This document shows, piece after piece, positions 1-7,701 of a stretch of DNA of 64,000 nucleotides. This DNA comes from Amycolatopsis sp. NBC_00345. Lineage in GTDB: Bacteria > Actinomycetota > Actinomycetes > Mycobacteriales > Pseudonocardiaceae. Every line of letters starts with the position of its first letter. Positions within the stretch are counted from its first letter, which is position 1. Made by a program: the position numbers and the translations under genes. The notes under the pieces were generated by a model. The model had not been told where the DNA came from, did not search any database, and saw only the letters and a list, made by a program, of their open reading frames with translations. The stretch spans positions 5,084,001 through 5,148,000 of the forward strand of contig NZ_CP107995.1 in the NCBI RefSeq assembly GCF_036116635.1. Reading direction: 5' to 3'.

Positions 1-110
1 CTGGCTCACTGCAGGCGTTCACCGTCGTGCGCGGCGTCGAAGGGCTCACCCGAAGCCACGGCGACGGCAGCGCGGTGACCGTGGCGAACCCGGCGCGAGT
101 CGCGCGCTGA
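1..110 (+). CDS. Phage tail protein, C-terminal fragment
   Basis: Only the last 35 or so codons are present; the gene starts before the window. The frame reads through ...FTVVRGVEGLTRSH... and ends ...ANPARVAR followed by TGA. Tails of actinophage minor tail and collar-like proteins commonly end with a 'V-R-S-x-N-G-V-x-K-x-H' type segment followed by a short 'A-V-x-L...P' strand, and this matches that style. The assignment rests on this resemblance and on the endolysin and holin genes that follow. It cannot be placed in a specific tail protein family from the fragment alone. Confidence 0.5.
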   Translation, partial: GSLQAFTVVRGVEGLTRSHGDGSAVTVANPARVAR

Positions 111-135
111 ACCACCTACCCCACGGAGGACACCG

Positions 136-603
136 ATACCTGCCGCACCCTGGCGGGCTGGGGAAGCGATCACCGCCGCCCGCCTCAACCAGATGAACCC
201 CAAGGTCTACAAGACCGGAACCATCAACGGCGCCGACGTCGGCCAGTACACCGGAATAATTCTGTCCACAATAGACATTCCTGACCCCGGCTACTCGTAC
301 CAGCTCAGTTTCTCCGGCCAGATCTGGCTGGCCCCCGGCGCCCCGACGGGGGTCGACATCACCATGAAGGACGGCGCGAGTCTCAGCGGCAAGATCCTCT
401 CCACCATCACCTCCATCGACGGCGGCATGGTCGGCAACCAGGGCGGCCGGATTCCCCACACCATCACCGGCACGAGCCCGCCCCTCACCGGCGCCCGCTC
501 CGTGTCCCTCGTCGTCACCAAATGGAAGGGCGGCAGCGGCGACGGCTGGCAGCACGGCAACGACCAGTTCACCAGCGTGACCGTGCTCCTGACCGCAGCG
601 TAA
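136..603 (+). CDS. Small phage structural/tail-associated protein (possible AUA start)
   Basis: The first in-frame ATG (193) would give 136 residues, but coding resemblance extends upstream: the frame reads IPAAPWRAGEAITAARLNQM, and this 'W-x-x-G-E-x-I-T-A-A-R-L-N-Q-M' segment is the usual N-terminus of short proteins that follow tail genes in actinophages. A clear GGAGG Shine-Dalgarno at 125-129 sits 6 bases before an ATA codon at 136. There is no ATG, GTG or TTG between that site and 193. So either AUA is used as the start or an original ATG has mutated. The rest is rich in Ser, Thr, Gly and beta-prone residues, consistent with a virion surface or tail protein. Function is not known. Confidence 0.6.
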   Translation: MPAAPWRAGEAITAARLNQMNPKVYKTGTINGADVGQYTGIILSTIDIPDPGYSYQLSFSGQIWLAPGAPTGVDITMKDGASLSGKILSTITSIDGGMVGNQGGRIPHTITGTSPPLTGARSVSLVVTKWKGGSGDGWQHGNDQFTSVTVLLTAA

Positions 604-617
604 GGGAGACGGATCTC

Positions 618-935
618 GTGACTCCCGAATGGCTGACCGCGCTCGCCGCGTTCCTCGGCCCCGTAACCGGTGCCCTGACCGGCCTGCTCGCCGCGCGCCG
701 AGCCGTGCGCAACGCACGCACCAGCTCCGACCAGCAGGCACTCACCGCACTACACAGCGGCTATCAGGCCCTGCTCGAAGACCGAGCCACCCACACCCGC
801 GACGTGCTCGCGGAACTCACCGCCGTGAAAACGGAACTGATCGCCGTGCGCCAGGAGAACGCGCGGCTGCTGCTCGAAGTCGGCGCCCTGCGCGCCCAGA
901 TCGGACACCCGCCCGAAGGACTCATCCACCCGTGA
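618..935 (+). CDS. Small phage protein with N-terminal hydrophobic segment and coiled coil
   Basis: A 105-residue protein starting at GTG, nine bases after AAGGGAG. Residues 4-20 form a hydrophobic Ala/Leu/Gly-rich segment that could be one membrane helix. Residues 35-95 are a long amphipathic helix with heptad-like Leu/Val spacing (LTAVKTELIAVRQENARLLL), so a coiled coil is likely. It ends in a GTGA overlap with the endolysin gene, so the two are translationally coupled. Its position just before the lysin suggests a lysis accessory or tail-fibre assembly role, but that is inference. I do not recognise the family. Confidence 0.6.
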   Translation: MTPEWLTALAAFLGPVTGALTGLLAARRAVRNARTSSDQQALTALHSGYQALLEDRATHTRDVLAELTAVKTELIAVRQENARLLLEVGALRAQIGHPPEGLIHP

Positions 936-1891
936 CCGATTACGGCATCGACGTCTCCCACTGGAACTCCGTCACCAGCTGGGAAGCGGTGCGAGGCAAC
1001 AACATCTCGTTCGCCTCGTTCAAGCTCACCGAGAGCACCGACTACACCGACCCCACCAGCGCCGGGCGCATCCAGCCCGCCCGCTCGGCCGGCATCGTCC
1101 CCGGCGGCTACCACTTCGCCCGCCCCGGCGACGTCGCCGGGCAGGTCGCGCACTTCGCCGAGCAGCTGCACGCCGGCGGATTACTCGGCGGCGGCTCGCT
1201 CGCCCCGATGCTCGACATGGAAGCCGCGGAACTGCGGCCCGGCGCAGACGCGTTCGTCGGCGACTTCATCAGCCGCCTGCGCGCCGCCACCGGAGTCCGC
1301 AAGGTCCTGGTGTACGCGAACCTCGACTGGTTCACGCACGTGCTCGATCCGGGCCGCTGGATCGACGATGACGTACTGCTGTGGATCGCCCGATACAACG
1401 ACGACCCCGGCAACCCCGGCTGGAGCCACCCGCGTCTCGCGGTGCACCAGCACACCCAGCACGGCACCGTTCCCGGAGTCGCGGGCAACGTAGACCGCGA
1501 CGCCACCGTAGGCCCGTGGACGCTGGCGAACCTCACTGTCGACGGTTCCATCCCCGATCCCGCACCAGCACCGCCGCCGCCCCCGGCCGGTGGCGGGACC
1601 TACACCGTCCACTCGGGTGACACGCTTTCCGGCATCGCCGGGAAGTTCGGGACGACGGTGGCCGTGCTGGTCGCGTTGAACGCGATCAGCAATCCGAACC
1701 TGATCTACGCGGGGCAGACCCTCCGTCTCCCCGGCAGCGGTCCCGGAGTCCGCCGCTACCAGATCCGTCCAGGAGACACGCTCTCCGCCATCGCCGCACG
1801 CAACGGCACCACCGTGGGCGCGCTCGCCGCCCGCAACAGCATCGCCAACCCGAACCGCATCTACGCCGGGCAGTGGCTCGACCTGCCATGA
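932..1891 (+). CDS. Endolysin: GH25 muramidase with two LysM domains
   Basis: A 319-residue phage lysin that would cleave the beta-1,4 bond between N-acetylmuramic acid and N-acetylglucosamine in peptidoglycan. Residues 3-205 are a glycoside hydrolase family 25 domain: it opens with YGIDVSHWNS and carries the D-x-E catalytic pair (Asp95, Glu97) in LAPMLDMEAAE. A Pro-rich linker (208-219) leads to two LysM repeats (223-267 and 275-319), each with the GDTLS-IA and NP-IYAGQ motifs that bind cell-wall glycan. There is no signal peptide, so release would depend on a holin. It overlaps the upstream gene by GTGA and the downstream holin-like gene by ATGA, forming a compact lysis operon. Confidence 0.93.
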   Translation: MTDYGIDVSHWNSVTSWEAVRGNNISFASFKLTESTDYTDPTSAGRIQPARSAGIVPGGYHFARPGDVAGQVAHFAEQLHAGGLLGGGSLAPMLDMEAAELRPGADAFVGDFISRLRAATGVRKVLVYANLDWFTHVLDPGRWIDDDVLLWIARYNDDPGNPGWSHPRLAVHQHTQHGTVPGVAGNVDRDATVGPWTLANLTVDGSIPDPAPAPPPPPAGGGTYTVHSGDTLSGIAGKFGTTVAVLVALNAISNPNLIYAGQTLRLPGSGPGVRRYQIRPGDTLSAIAARNGTTVGALAARNSIANPNRIYAGQWLDLP

Positions 1892-2310
1892 CCACCACCG
1901 GCCACGGGGGCGGCGGCACGCTGCTGCTCCTGGTCCTCATCGCCTGGGCGGCCTGGCACGGCGCCCGCGCGTTCGTCCGCGCCTACGAAGCGCTGAACGC
2001 ACTCCCGCCCCGGCACCAGAAGGAGAATCAGATGTCCAACCGCACTCCGCTGCGCGTCACCGGCACGATCGTCGGCGGTGTCACCGCCCTGATCAACGGC
2101 CTGCTCGGTGCCGGCCTCGTCACCGCCGGGCAGGGCGACGCCGCCACCGGCGTGATTGCCGCCGTCGTCACCCTGCTGGCCGCGTTCGGGATCGTCGTGG
2201 GCACCGAGAAGCGCGTCACCCCGCTCGTGGACCCGCGAGACAACGACGGCAACCCTCTCACCCCCGACCTGCCCGCGTCCGAGGTCGAGTCCGGCGCCGC
2301 CCGTGCCTGA
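1888..2310 (+). CDS. Holin-like membrane protein with a nested second start
   Basis: From the ATGA-overlapping start the product is 140 residues: a first hydrophobic helix (about residues 10-26), a charged stretch, then two further helices (about 60-80 and 88-106) and a polar acidic tail. A second ATG at 2032, in the same frame, is preceded by AAGGAG at good spacing and would give a 92-residue protein with only the last two helices. Two- and three-helix forms from one frame are typical of holin/antiholin pairs, and the gene lies directly after the endolysin. I infer it makes the membrane lesion that releases the lysin. It could instead be two genes fused by loss of a stop codon. Confidence 0.72.
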   Translation: MTTTGHGGGGTLLLLVLIAWAAWHGARAFVRAYEALNALPPRHQKENQMSNRTPLRVTGTIVGGVTALINGLLGAGLVTAGQGDAATGVIAAVVTLLAAFGIVVGTEKRVTPLVDPRDNDGNPLTPDLPASEVESGAARA

Positions 2311-2488
2311 CCCGAGCACTCAGAAGGCAACCGCCCCGGCAGCCGTGCTCACCGCTGCCGAAGTCCAGGCAGCCCGCTCCGCCGCTGTTGCTGCTCCGCC
2401 CTTCACACCCGCCCAGAGGGACCGCCTGACCGACATCTTCGCCCCGGCGGCCCGCCGCCTCACCCGCACCGGTTCCAGCCTGAACTGA
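2303..2488 (+). CDS. Small phage-associated protein, function unknown
   Basis: A 61-residue protein starting at GTG inside the last codons of the holin-like gene (overlap 8 bases). The N-terminal half is Ala-rich and the C-terminal half reads PPFTPAQRDRLTDIFAP, a segment common in short proteins that sit beside integrase or excisionase genes in actinomycete integrated elements. No catalytic or metal-binding motif is visible. It is the last plus-strand gene of the phage operon, ending just before a strong bidirectional terminator. Confidence 0.5.
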   Translation: MPDPSTQKATAPAAVLTAAEVQAARSAAVAAPPFTPAQRDRLTDIFAPAARRLTRTGSSLN

Positions 2489-2498
2489 ACACGCGAAA

Positions 2499-2532
2499 GC
2501 CCCGGCACCCAATTTGGGTGCCGGGGCCCTTT
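2499..2532. terminator. Strong terminator between phage operon and integrase
   Basis: A perfect 12-bp stem (GCCCCGGCACCC / GGGTGCCGGGGC) with a 5-base AATTT loop is followed by CCTTTTCTC on the plus strand. It separates the lysis operon from the convergent integrase pseudogene and would end transcription from the left. On the minus strand an AAAG stretch gives a weaker U-tract equivalent. Confidence 0.9.
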
Positions 2533-2542
2533 TCTCGTCTGG

Positions 2543-4124
2543 TCAGGCGGCTGCTGCCTTCTTGACCTTCACCCGCCCGGCCGTCGTGCGATCCGGCACC
2601 GCCGCCGGTGCGCCCAGCCAGGTGAACGCGATCGCGTCCGTGTCGAAGCCAGCGCCCCTACGGGAGCGGAGCAGACGGGGCTGCACTACTGCCCGCAGCA
2701 CTTCACGCTTCTGCTCAATCGGCAGCGTCGACCACACCGCGCGGGCCTGCGGGCCGATCATCGGCGCGAGAACCGGCGTGATCCGCACCTGCCGGGCACG
2801 AGCCTCCGCCGCCTCGATCTTCGGGCCCAGCTTCGCCTCGATCCGGGCAAGACGCTCCGGGCTGAGGTCGCCGTCAGCGGCCTTGTCGGTGAACCCGTCC
2901 AGCCGCGCACGCAACTCCCGGGCCTCCTTCATCGCGCTCCCCACGTCCGTGGCCTCCTGCTCGACCAGGAACAGCTCAGCAGCGTCCGGAGCCTCCAGGC
3001 GCGACAGCACTACCTCTTCGACGAACGCGTCCGTCATCGCCATGTCGCGTTCGACGTGGCCGTTCGGGCAGCGGTAGATCAGCGTGCCGCCCGGCTTGCG
3101 GGGGCCTGTCCCCTTGTCGCAGACGTCGCACCGGAGGATCCCGGACAGCATGTACCGCACCCGGTTGCCGTCACGAATCATCCGGCGGGCCGGGTCGCCG
3201 AGCTTCGCCACCACCTGCTCGTGCTCCTTGACCGTGATGATCGCGGGCCACTTCCCCTCGCCGATGACCTCGCCCCGGAACACCCGCAGCCCCGCCAATG
3301 CCGGATTGATCGCGATGTTGCGGACCTTCGACGTGTTCCACTCGCCAGGCAGAGGGTTCGCTGCCTCGCGCTCATTCATGATCTGCGCCACCTGGCTAGG
3401 CGAGTGCTCACGGAGCAGGGCCAGTGCGTCGTAAGTCGCCTCCCGCTGGTCCGGCGACAACGACTCGACGAACGTCGCCCAACGAACCGGGTCCCCCGAC
3501 CAGTCGTGGAGCTTGCGCACCTGGTCCGCCCGCCAACGCTGCTCACGCGCACACGGGACACCCGCTTGATCAGGTCGGCCGCAATCACCCCGAGGTTGCC
3601 GGTCTCGATCGCGCGTTCCACGATCTCCCGGGCGATCGGCGCCTGCTCCGGGTCAATCTCCCGGTCCGCCTCGCCGGTCCGGGAGTCATACACGGTCCGC
3701 TGACCGTAAGACAGCGGACCAGCCCACAGCCTGTCCTCCGCACGGTCCGCAACTCCGCGCCGGACGCGTTTGCGGGTCTTCTCCGACTCCCGCTCGGCGT
3801 CCACCGCGTCCTCAGCTGAGCGCGGGAGTTCTCCCACGTCCACAGCAAATTCACCTCACCGACCGCGAGGAGCCGCAGCACCTCCTCGTAGTCCGCGCGG
3901 ATCTCTGTCTCGTACCGGGAGCCGGACAGGTTGTTGTCCACCAACACCTTGACCACGACGATCCCGTACTGCTTGCAGAACTTCCGGCCGTATGCGATCT
4001 GCGACGACACCGACACCCGCCGGGCCTTCGTCGCATTCGAGGCCCGCGCATAGATCACCGCCCGCAACGGCGGCAGCTCCCCGGCAGCGCTCCGAGCCAC
4101 CCTCTTCGTCAATCCCTTAGCCAC
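2543..4124 (-). pseudogene. Large serine recombinase (phage integrase), inactivated
   Basis: Three consecutive segments in different frames together match a large serine integrase. The first 103 codons hold the start of the resolvase domain, with catalytic Ser29 in YARAS and a segment ending ...LLWTWENSRAQ. The next part resumes at AVDAERESEKTRKRVRRG in another frame. The roughly 60 residues that normally join them are missing, so a deletion lies near 3816. A second break near 3560 is a single-base loss: restoring one G in AAGCGGGTGTCC gives the continuous reading KRGVPCAREQRWRADQVRKL. The last part contains the recombinase and zinc-ribbon domains (CDVC...CPNGH) and a coiled coil. With most of the catalytic domain deleted the enzyme cannot work, so the element is probably immobile. 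Confidence 0.9.
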
Positions 4125-4208
4125 AGCACAGCTCCCAGCAGTCCGCTGGTCTCAGGTCGCTGTCGGACCCCTCGTGTAGTCGATCAACCCTACCGTGTGC
4201 CTGGCCGC

Positions 4209-4236
4209 GCTGGACCTGCAATGCTGCAGGTCCAGC
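4209..4236. repeat. 12-bp perfect inverted repeat upstream of the integrase
   Basis: GCTGGACCTGCA and TGCAGGTCCAGC are separated by ATGC, followed by ACCCTTTCT. It lies about 85 bases upstream of the integrase start in the segment where the attachment site would be expected. It could be a terminator, an integrase-binding arm or a regulator site; the sequence alone does not decide. Confidence 0.55.
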
Positions 4237-4285
4237 ACCCTTTCTGATGTCATCCATGGCCAGCAACCTAAGTTGAAAGGCAGCT

Positions 4286-4308
4286 TTACCCGCGTTCTAC
4301 GCGGGTAA
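4286..4308. terminator. Inverted repeat at the prophage/chromosome boundary, possible terminator
   Basis: TTACCCGCG and CGCGGGTAA flank a 5-base loop, 17 bases past the stop codon of the barstar gene. It could end the RNase-barstar transcript, although the T-tract on that strand is short and displaced. It also marks the likely junction between the element and the host chromosome. Confidence 0.5.
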
Positions 4309-4325
4309 GGAGGCCTTGACGGACT

Positions 4326-4694
4326 TCAGGAATCCGCCAGCACCACAGTCAACCGCCGGGCCCCCGGCATCCCGTCATCCGACCCCAGCGCCCGCTGAGC
4401 GTCCGACAGCACACTCCGGATCGCCAGGTACGTCTTGGGCTCCGCCCCCCGCAGCCCTTCCGACCCCGTCCAGATCAGCACGTGCTCCCCGGCCGGCAGC
4501 CACGACAGGTCCGTCAGCATGTCGTACAACGCGTCCAGATTGCGCCCGAAGTAGTCCGGAAAGGACATGGCCGCCGCGATCGCGTCCAGGATGCCCGGCT
4601 TGTCGAGCGTCCGGCTCCCGTCGACGTAGTGCGGGTAGGCGCCCCGCGCGAAGGCGTCGTCCGCGGCGGCCTTCGCCTCGCTGCCCGCCGTCAT
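4326..4694 (-). CDS. Barstar-family ribonuclease inhibitor
   Basis: A 122-residue cytoplasmic protein. The family signature is visible in the middle: a helix with SFPDYFGRNLDALYDMLTDL, where the 'YFG-N-D-A--D-L' pattern is the region of barstar that plugs the active site of barnase/RNase Sa enzymes. The ATG overlaps the stop of the upstream ribonuclease gene by ATGA, so inhibitor and enzyme are co-translated. This is the usual arrangement for protecting the producing cell from its own secreted RNase. The stop codon lies close to the end of the integrated phage element. Confidence 0.9.
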   Translation of the reverse strand: MTAGSEAKAAADDAFARGAYPHYVDGSRTLDKPGILDAIAAAMSFPDYFGRNLDALYDMLTDLSWLPAGEHVLIWTGSEGLRGAEPKTYLAIRSVLSDAQRALGSDDGMPGARRLTVVLADS

Positions 4695-5149
4695 CGGCTC
4701 GGGTCCACGACGACGAACGACGCGTAGTGGTCGCCGGTGTAGAACAGCTCTTTCGCCTGGCCCGTGACGAGCCGGCGCGGGCCGCGGTCCTGGCTTTTCG
4801 GCGTTTTCACGGTGTACTCGTGGTAGTAGCCGGACTGCTTGCGCGGCAACACTTTCTCGCGATTCTCGAAGACGACGTCGTCGTTGCGGGGATACGGGTA
4901 CGGCCCACCGGACTGGATCAGCTTCCACGTGTCCCGCGCCTGCGAAGGCAGGGTGGACAGCGCCTCGACGCGCAGCCCGGAGTCGGCGCCGGGCAGCTTC
5001 GCCCCGGACGCGCCACCGCTGACCGAGCTGGGCGAAGCCGGCGCCGAGGACGAAGAGGACCCGTCGACGGCGTTCTTGACCAGCCAGCCCCCGAACACCA
5101 GCACGAGGAGACCGACGAGTGCGGCGGTGATCCGCCTACGGTTGACCAT
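4691..5149 (-). CDS. Membrane-anchored or secreted guanyl-specific ribonuclease (RNase Sa/barnase type)
   Basis: 152 residues. A short basic start is followed by one hydrophobic segment (about residues 8-24) and a Ser/Pro/Gly linker, then a complete RNase Sa-like domain (about 57-152). The active-site pattern is intact: YYHEYTV holds the general base Glu111, GPRRLVTG the phosphate-binding Arg, and YTGDHYASF the general acid His141. RNase Sa has one disulfide, but this protein has no cysteine in the domain. No clear signal peptidase site is seen, so it may stay anchored outside the membrane. Substrate is single-stranded RNA, cut after G. It is coupled to a barstar gene, and a small membrane-protein gene lies 11 bases upstream. 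Confidence 0.93.
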   Translation of the reverse strand: MVNRRRITAALVGLLVLVFGGWLVKNAVDGSSSSSAPASPSSVSGGASGAKLPGADSGLRVEALSTLPSQARDTWKLIQSGGPYPYPRNDDVVFENREKVLPRKQSGYYHEYTVKTPKSQDRGPRRLVTGQAKELFYTGDHYASFVVVDPSR

Positions 5150-5160
5150 GGTGCGCCAGC

Positions 5161-5364
5161 TTAGGAGGAGCGGCCGGGGCCGTCGTCGTCGCGGGCCGGG
5201 CCGAACCAGTGCGACAGCCGGCCCACCAGCTTGTCGATGGCCCAGGCGGCGAGCAGGCACAGCGGCACCACCACGACCATGACCAGCACGAACTGCACCG
5301 GGAACCACGCCTGGGCGAGCCACAGCTCGACCCCGTCCCACCAGTCGGCCAGCCCGTTGAACAC
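5161..5364 (-). CDS. Small single-pass membrane protein
   Basis: A 67-residue protein from a GTG start. It has an amphipathic Trp-rich N-terminus (LADWWDGVELWLAQAW), one long hydrophobic helix (about residues 22-43) and a charged cytoplasmic tail ending DDDGPGRSS. It lies 11 bases upstream of the RNase gene on the same strand, so the three genes probably form one operon. Proteins of this kind are widespread in Pseudonocardiaceae without an assigned function. Confidence 0.7.
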   Translation of the reverse strand: MFNGLADWWDGVELWLAQAWFPVQFVLVMVVVVPLCLLAAWAIDKLVGRLSHWFGPARDDDGPGRSS

Positions 5365-5412
5365 GAGTGTGAGCCTACGCGCGCTGTGCTGCGTCGGCGC
5401 GCCCAGGGGCGG

Positions 5413-5418
5413 TAGGTT
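5413..5418 (+). promoter_or_regulatory. Leaderless -10 (TAGGTT)
   Basis: TAGGTT ends six bases before the ATG of the MDR-family oxidoreductase, and no Shine-Dalgarno is present. Transcription would start at or next to the A of the start codon. Confidence 0.6.
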
Positions 5419-5424
5419 GCAGGC

Positions 5425-6390
5425 ATGTTCGCCGTTTATGCGAAGGAACCCAACGCCGATTCCCCGCTCGACTCGCTGGTCGTCGGCGAACGGCCGGAGC
5501 CCGAGGTGCCCGAAGGCTGGGTCCGCGTGCACGTCAAGGCCGCGAGCCTCAACATGCACGACCTGTGGACGCTGCGCGGGGTCGGGATCAAGCCGGAGCA
5601 GTTCCCGATGATCCTCGGCTGCGACGGCGCCGGGACCCTCGACGACGGCTCCGAGGTCGTCATCCACGCCGTGGTGAACGCCCCCGGCTGGCAGGGCGAC
5701 GACACCCTGGACCCGAAGCGGACGCTGCTCACCGAGAAGCACCAGGGCACGATCGCCGACCAGGTGATCGTCCCGGCCCGCAACGTCGTGCCGAAGCCGG
5801 CCGGGCTGAGCTTCGCCGAAGCCGCCACCATGGGCACCGCCTGGCTCACCGCGTACCGGATGCTGTTCGTGAAGTCCGGGCTCCGCCCCGGCCAGACGAT
5901 GCTGGTGCAGGGCGCTTCCGGCGGGGTGTCGACCGCGCTGATCGCGCTCGGCCGCGCCGCCGGGTTCCGCGTCTGGGTCACCGGCCGCAGCGAGGACAAG
6001 CGCGCGCTGGCCGAGAGCGTCGGCGCGCACCGGACGTTCGAGTCCGGCGCGCGGCTGCCGGAGCGGGTCGACGCGGTGTTCGAGACCGTCGGCAAGGCCA
6101 CCTGGTCGCACACGCTCAAGTCGCTCAAGCCGGGCGGCATCGTCGTCGTGTCGGGCTCCACCAGCGGGCCGGACCCGGCGGCGGACCTGCAGCGGGTGTT
6201 CTTCCTCCAGCTGCGCATCGCCGGCTCCACCATGGGCACCCGCGACGAGCTCGCGGACCTGCTGAGCTACCTCGACCTGAAGGGCATCAAGCCCCACATC
6301 GGCAGCGAGCTGCCCTTCGAGGCCGCGGCCCAGGGGTTCCGCACGATGCTCGACGGGGAGACCGCGGGCAAGATCGTCTTCACGCGCTGA
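5425..6390 (+). CDS. Zinc-independent MDR-family NADPH:quinone reductase-like oxidoreductase
   Basis: 321 residues, normal length for quinone-oxidoreductase-type members of the medium-chain dehydrogenase/reductase superfamily. The N-terminal GroES-like domain begins near residue 25 and contains MHDLWTLRGVG; the nucleotide-binding fold is shown by LVQGASGGVSTALIALGRAAG (around residues 155-175). The cysteines and Glu that bind catalytic zinc in alcohol dehydrogenases are absent, so this is a zinc-free reductase of quinones or enones. The substrate is unknown. It is transcribed alone, from a leaderless promoter, and ends in a hairpin terminator. Confidence 0.88.
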   Translation: MFAVYAKEPNADSPLDSLVVGERPEPEVPEGWVRVHVKAASLNMHDLWTLRGVGIKPEQFPMILGCDGAGTLDDGSEVVIHAVVNAPGWQGDDTLDPKRTLLTEKHQGTIADQVIVPARNVVPKPAGLSFAEAATMGTAWLTAYRMLFVKSGLRPGQTMLVQGASGGVSTALIALGRAAGFRVWVTGRSEDKRALAESVGAHRTFESGARLPERVDAVFETVGKATWSHTLKSLKPGGIVVVSGSTSGPDPAADLQRVFFLQLRIAGSTMGTRDELADLLSYLDLKGIKPHIGSELPFEAAAQGFRTMLDGETAGKIVFTR

Positions 6391-6403
6391 GTCACCGAAC
6401 GCG

Positions 6404-6450
6404 CCCTGGCCTGAGCCCGGCTTCCACCGATGGCCCAGGCCAGGGGCCTT
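6404..6450 (+). terminator. Terminator after the oxidoreductase gene
   Basis: CCCTGGCCTGAGCC pairs with GGCCCAGGCCAGGG (14 bp, one mismatch) around a 14-base loop, followed by GGCCTTTTA. Confidence 0.8.
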
Positions 6451-6539
6451 TTACGCGACGTTTCGTGAACCGTCAACACCCCGAGTTCGCAATCGGCTTG
6501 TTACCCCCGAAGTTCCACCAGAAGTCGACCTTCGGCGGT

Positions 6540-6545
6540 TAACCT
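6540..6545 (+). promoter_or_regulatory. Leaderless -10 (TAACCT)
   Basis: TAACCT ends seven bases before the ATG of the alpha/beta hydrolase gene; no ribosome binding site is visible. Confidence 0.6.
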
Positions 6546-6552
6546 GTAAGAC

Positions 6553-7581
6553 ATGACCGCGACGAAGCGGCCCGCACCCGCTGTCCGCGGCGGCCGGCCC
6601 AGCAGCGAACCGGACCCGATCCGGGTCTCCTTCCGGCGTTTCGCCGGGGTGCGCACCCGCGTGCTCGAGGTGGGCCCGCCCGTGGCCGAGGCCGAGGCAC
6701 CCAAGCGCACCCGCAAACGCCCGGCCGACAAGCCACGCGCGCCCCGGCTCGTCCTCCTCCACGGCTACTGCGACAGCGCCGACACCTGGCGTCCCGTGCT
6801 GGCCGAATTCGCCGCGGCGGGCGTCGCCGCGATCGCGGTGGACCTGCCCGGCTTCGGCGACGCGCAGCCGCTGCGGCCCGGCCCGATCCTGCCGCAGCTC
6901 GACGCCTTCACCGCCGCGGTGGTGCGCGAGCAGGCCGTGCTCGGCTCGGTGGTGCTGGCGGGCAACTCCCTCGGCGGCACGATGAGCCTGCGGGCGGCGC
7001 AGAACCCGCGGCTGCCGATCGCGGGCGTCGTCTCGATCGCCGCGCCCGGGTTCGTCGACTCGTGGCTGGTCCGCACTGTCGCGCGCAACCCGTTGCCGCT
7101 GCGCCTGTTCTCCGCGCTGCCCGTGCCCGTGCCGGGCTTCGTGGTCCGCGCGGTGGCCGAGCAGGTCGTCCCGCGGCTGCTGTACGCCGACGCGGCCGCG
7201 GCCGACGTCAGCCAGGTCCGGCGCTTCACCACGCTCTTCCCCGACTACCGCGCCACCACCAGCCGGCTCGAGGAGGCCCGTCAGCTCGTCGCCGAGCTGG
7301 CGGACGCCTACCAGCTCGACCGCGTCCAGGTGCCGCTGCTCGTGGTGGCCTGTGGCAAGGACAAGCTGGTCACGTCGGCGTCCGGGCGCCAGCTGCACAC
7401 GCTGGTCCCGCACAGCCGGCTGCTGGTGCGCGAGGACTGGGGCCACTGCCCGCAGCTCGACGACCCGCCGGAGATCGCGGAGCTGCTCACGTTCTTCGCG
7501 GCCGGCGCGATCCGCATGACGGGCGCGAAGGACCAGCCCGGCACCCCGGCGGTCGCGAGTGAGGACACCGCGGCGGGCTGA
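6553..7581 (+). CDS. Alpha/beta-fold hydrolase
   Basis: 342 residues. After an unstructured N-terminus rich in Arg and Pro, the fold starts at LVLLHGYCDSADTW, where HG-Y is the oxyanion-hole motif. The nucleophile elbow is GNSLGG. The late acid is expected in CGKDKLV and the catalytic His in DWGHCPQLDDP near the C-terminus, so the Ser-Asp-His triad appears complete. A cap region of about 90 residues lies between strands 6 and 7. The protein is cytoplasmic, and the ester, lactone or C-C substrate cannot be read from the sequence. Confidence 0.9.
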   Translation: MTATKRPAPAVRGGRPSSEPDPIRVSFRRFAGVRTRVLEVGPPVAEAEAPKRTRKRPADKPRAPRLVLLHGYCDSADTWRPVLAEFAAAGVAAIAVDLPGFGDAQPLRPGPILPQLDAFTAAVVREQAVLGSVVLAGNSLGGTMSLRAAQNPRLPIAGVVSIAAPGFVDSWLVRTVARNPLPLRLFSALPVPVPGFVVRAVAEQVVPRLLYADAAAADVSQVRRFTTLFPDYRATTSRLEEARQLVAELADAYQLDRVQVPLLVVACGKDKLVTSASGRQLHTLVPHSRLLVREDWGHCPQLDDPPEIAELLTFFAAGAIRMTGAKDQPGTPAVASEDTAAG

Positions 7582-7653
7582 ACGGGCATCATCGGCGCCG
7601 TCACAGTCCGGCATCGATGACATAGGGGACACCGCCTAGTACGGTGCGCTGCC

Positions 7654-7680
7654 AGAGCCCGTTGACCCGGGCTCTCTTCG
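7654..7680 (+). promoter_or_regulatory. Leader hairpin before the amino-acid permease
   Basis: A -10 like TAGTAC (7637-7642) places the transcript start near 7649. It is followed at once by an 8-bp hairpin, AGAGCCCG / CGGGCTCT, and CTTCGC. The hairpin at the extreme 5' end may stabilise the mRNA or act as an early attenuator. The gene itself has a normal GAGGAGAC ribosome binding site. Confidence 0.45.
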
Positions 7681-7701
7681 CAACCGTATGAGGAGACACC
7701 G

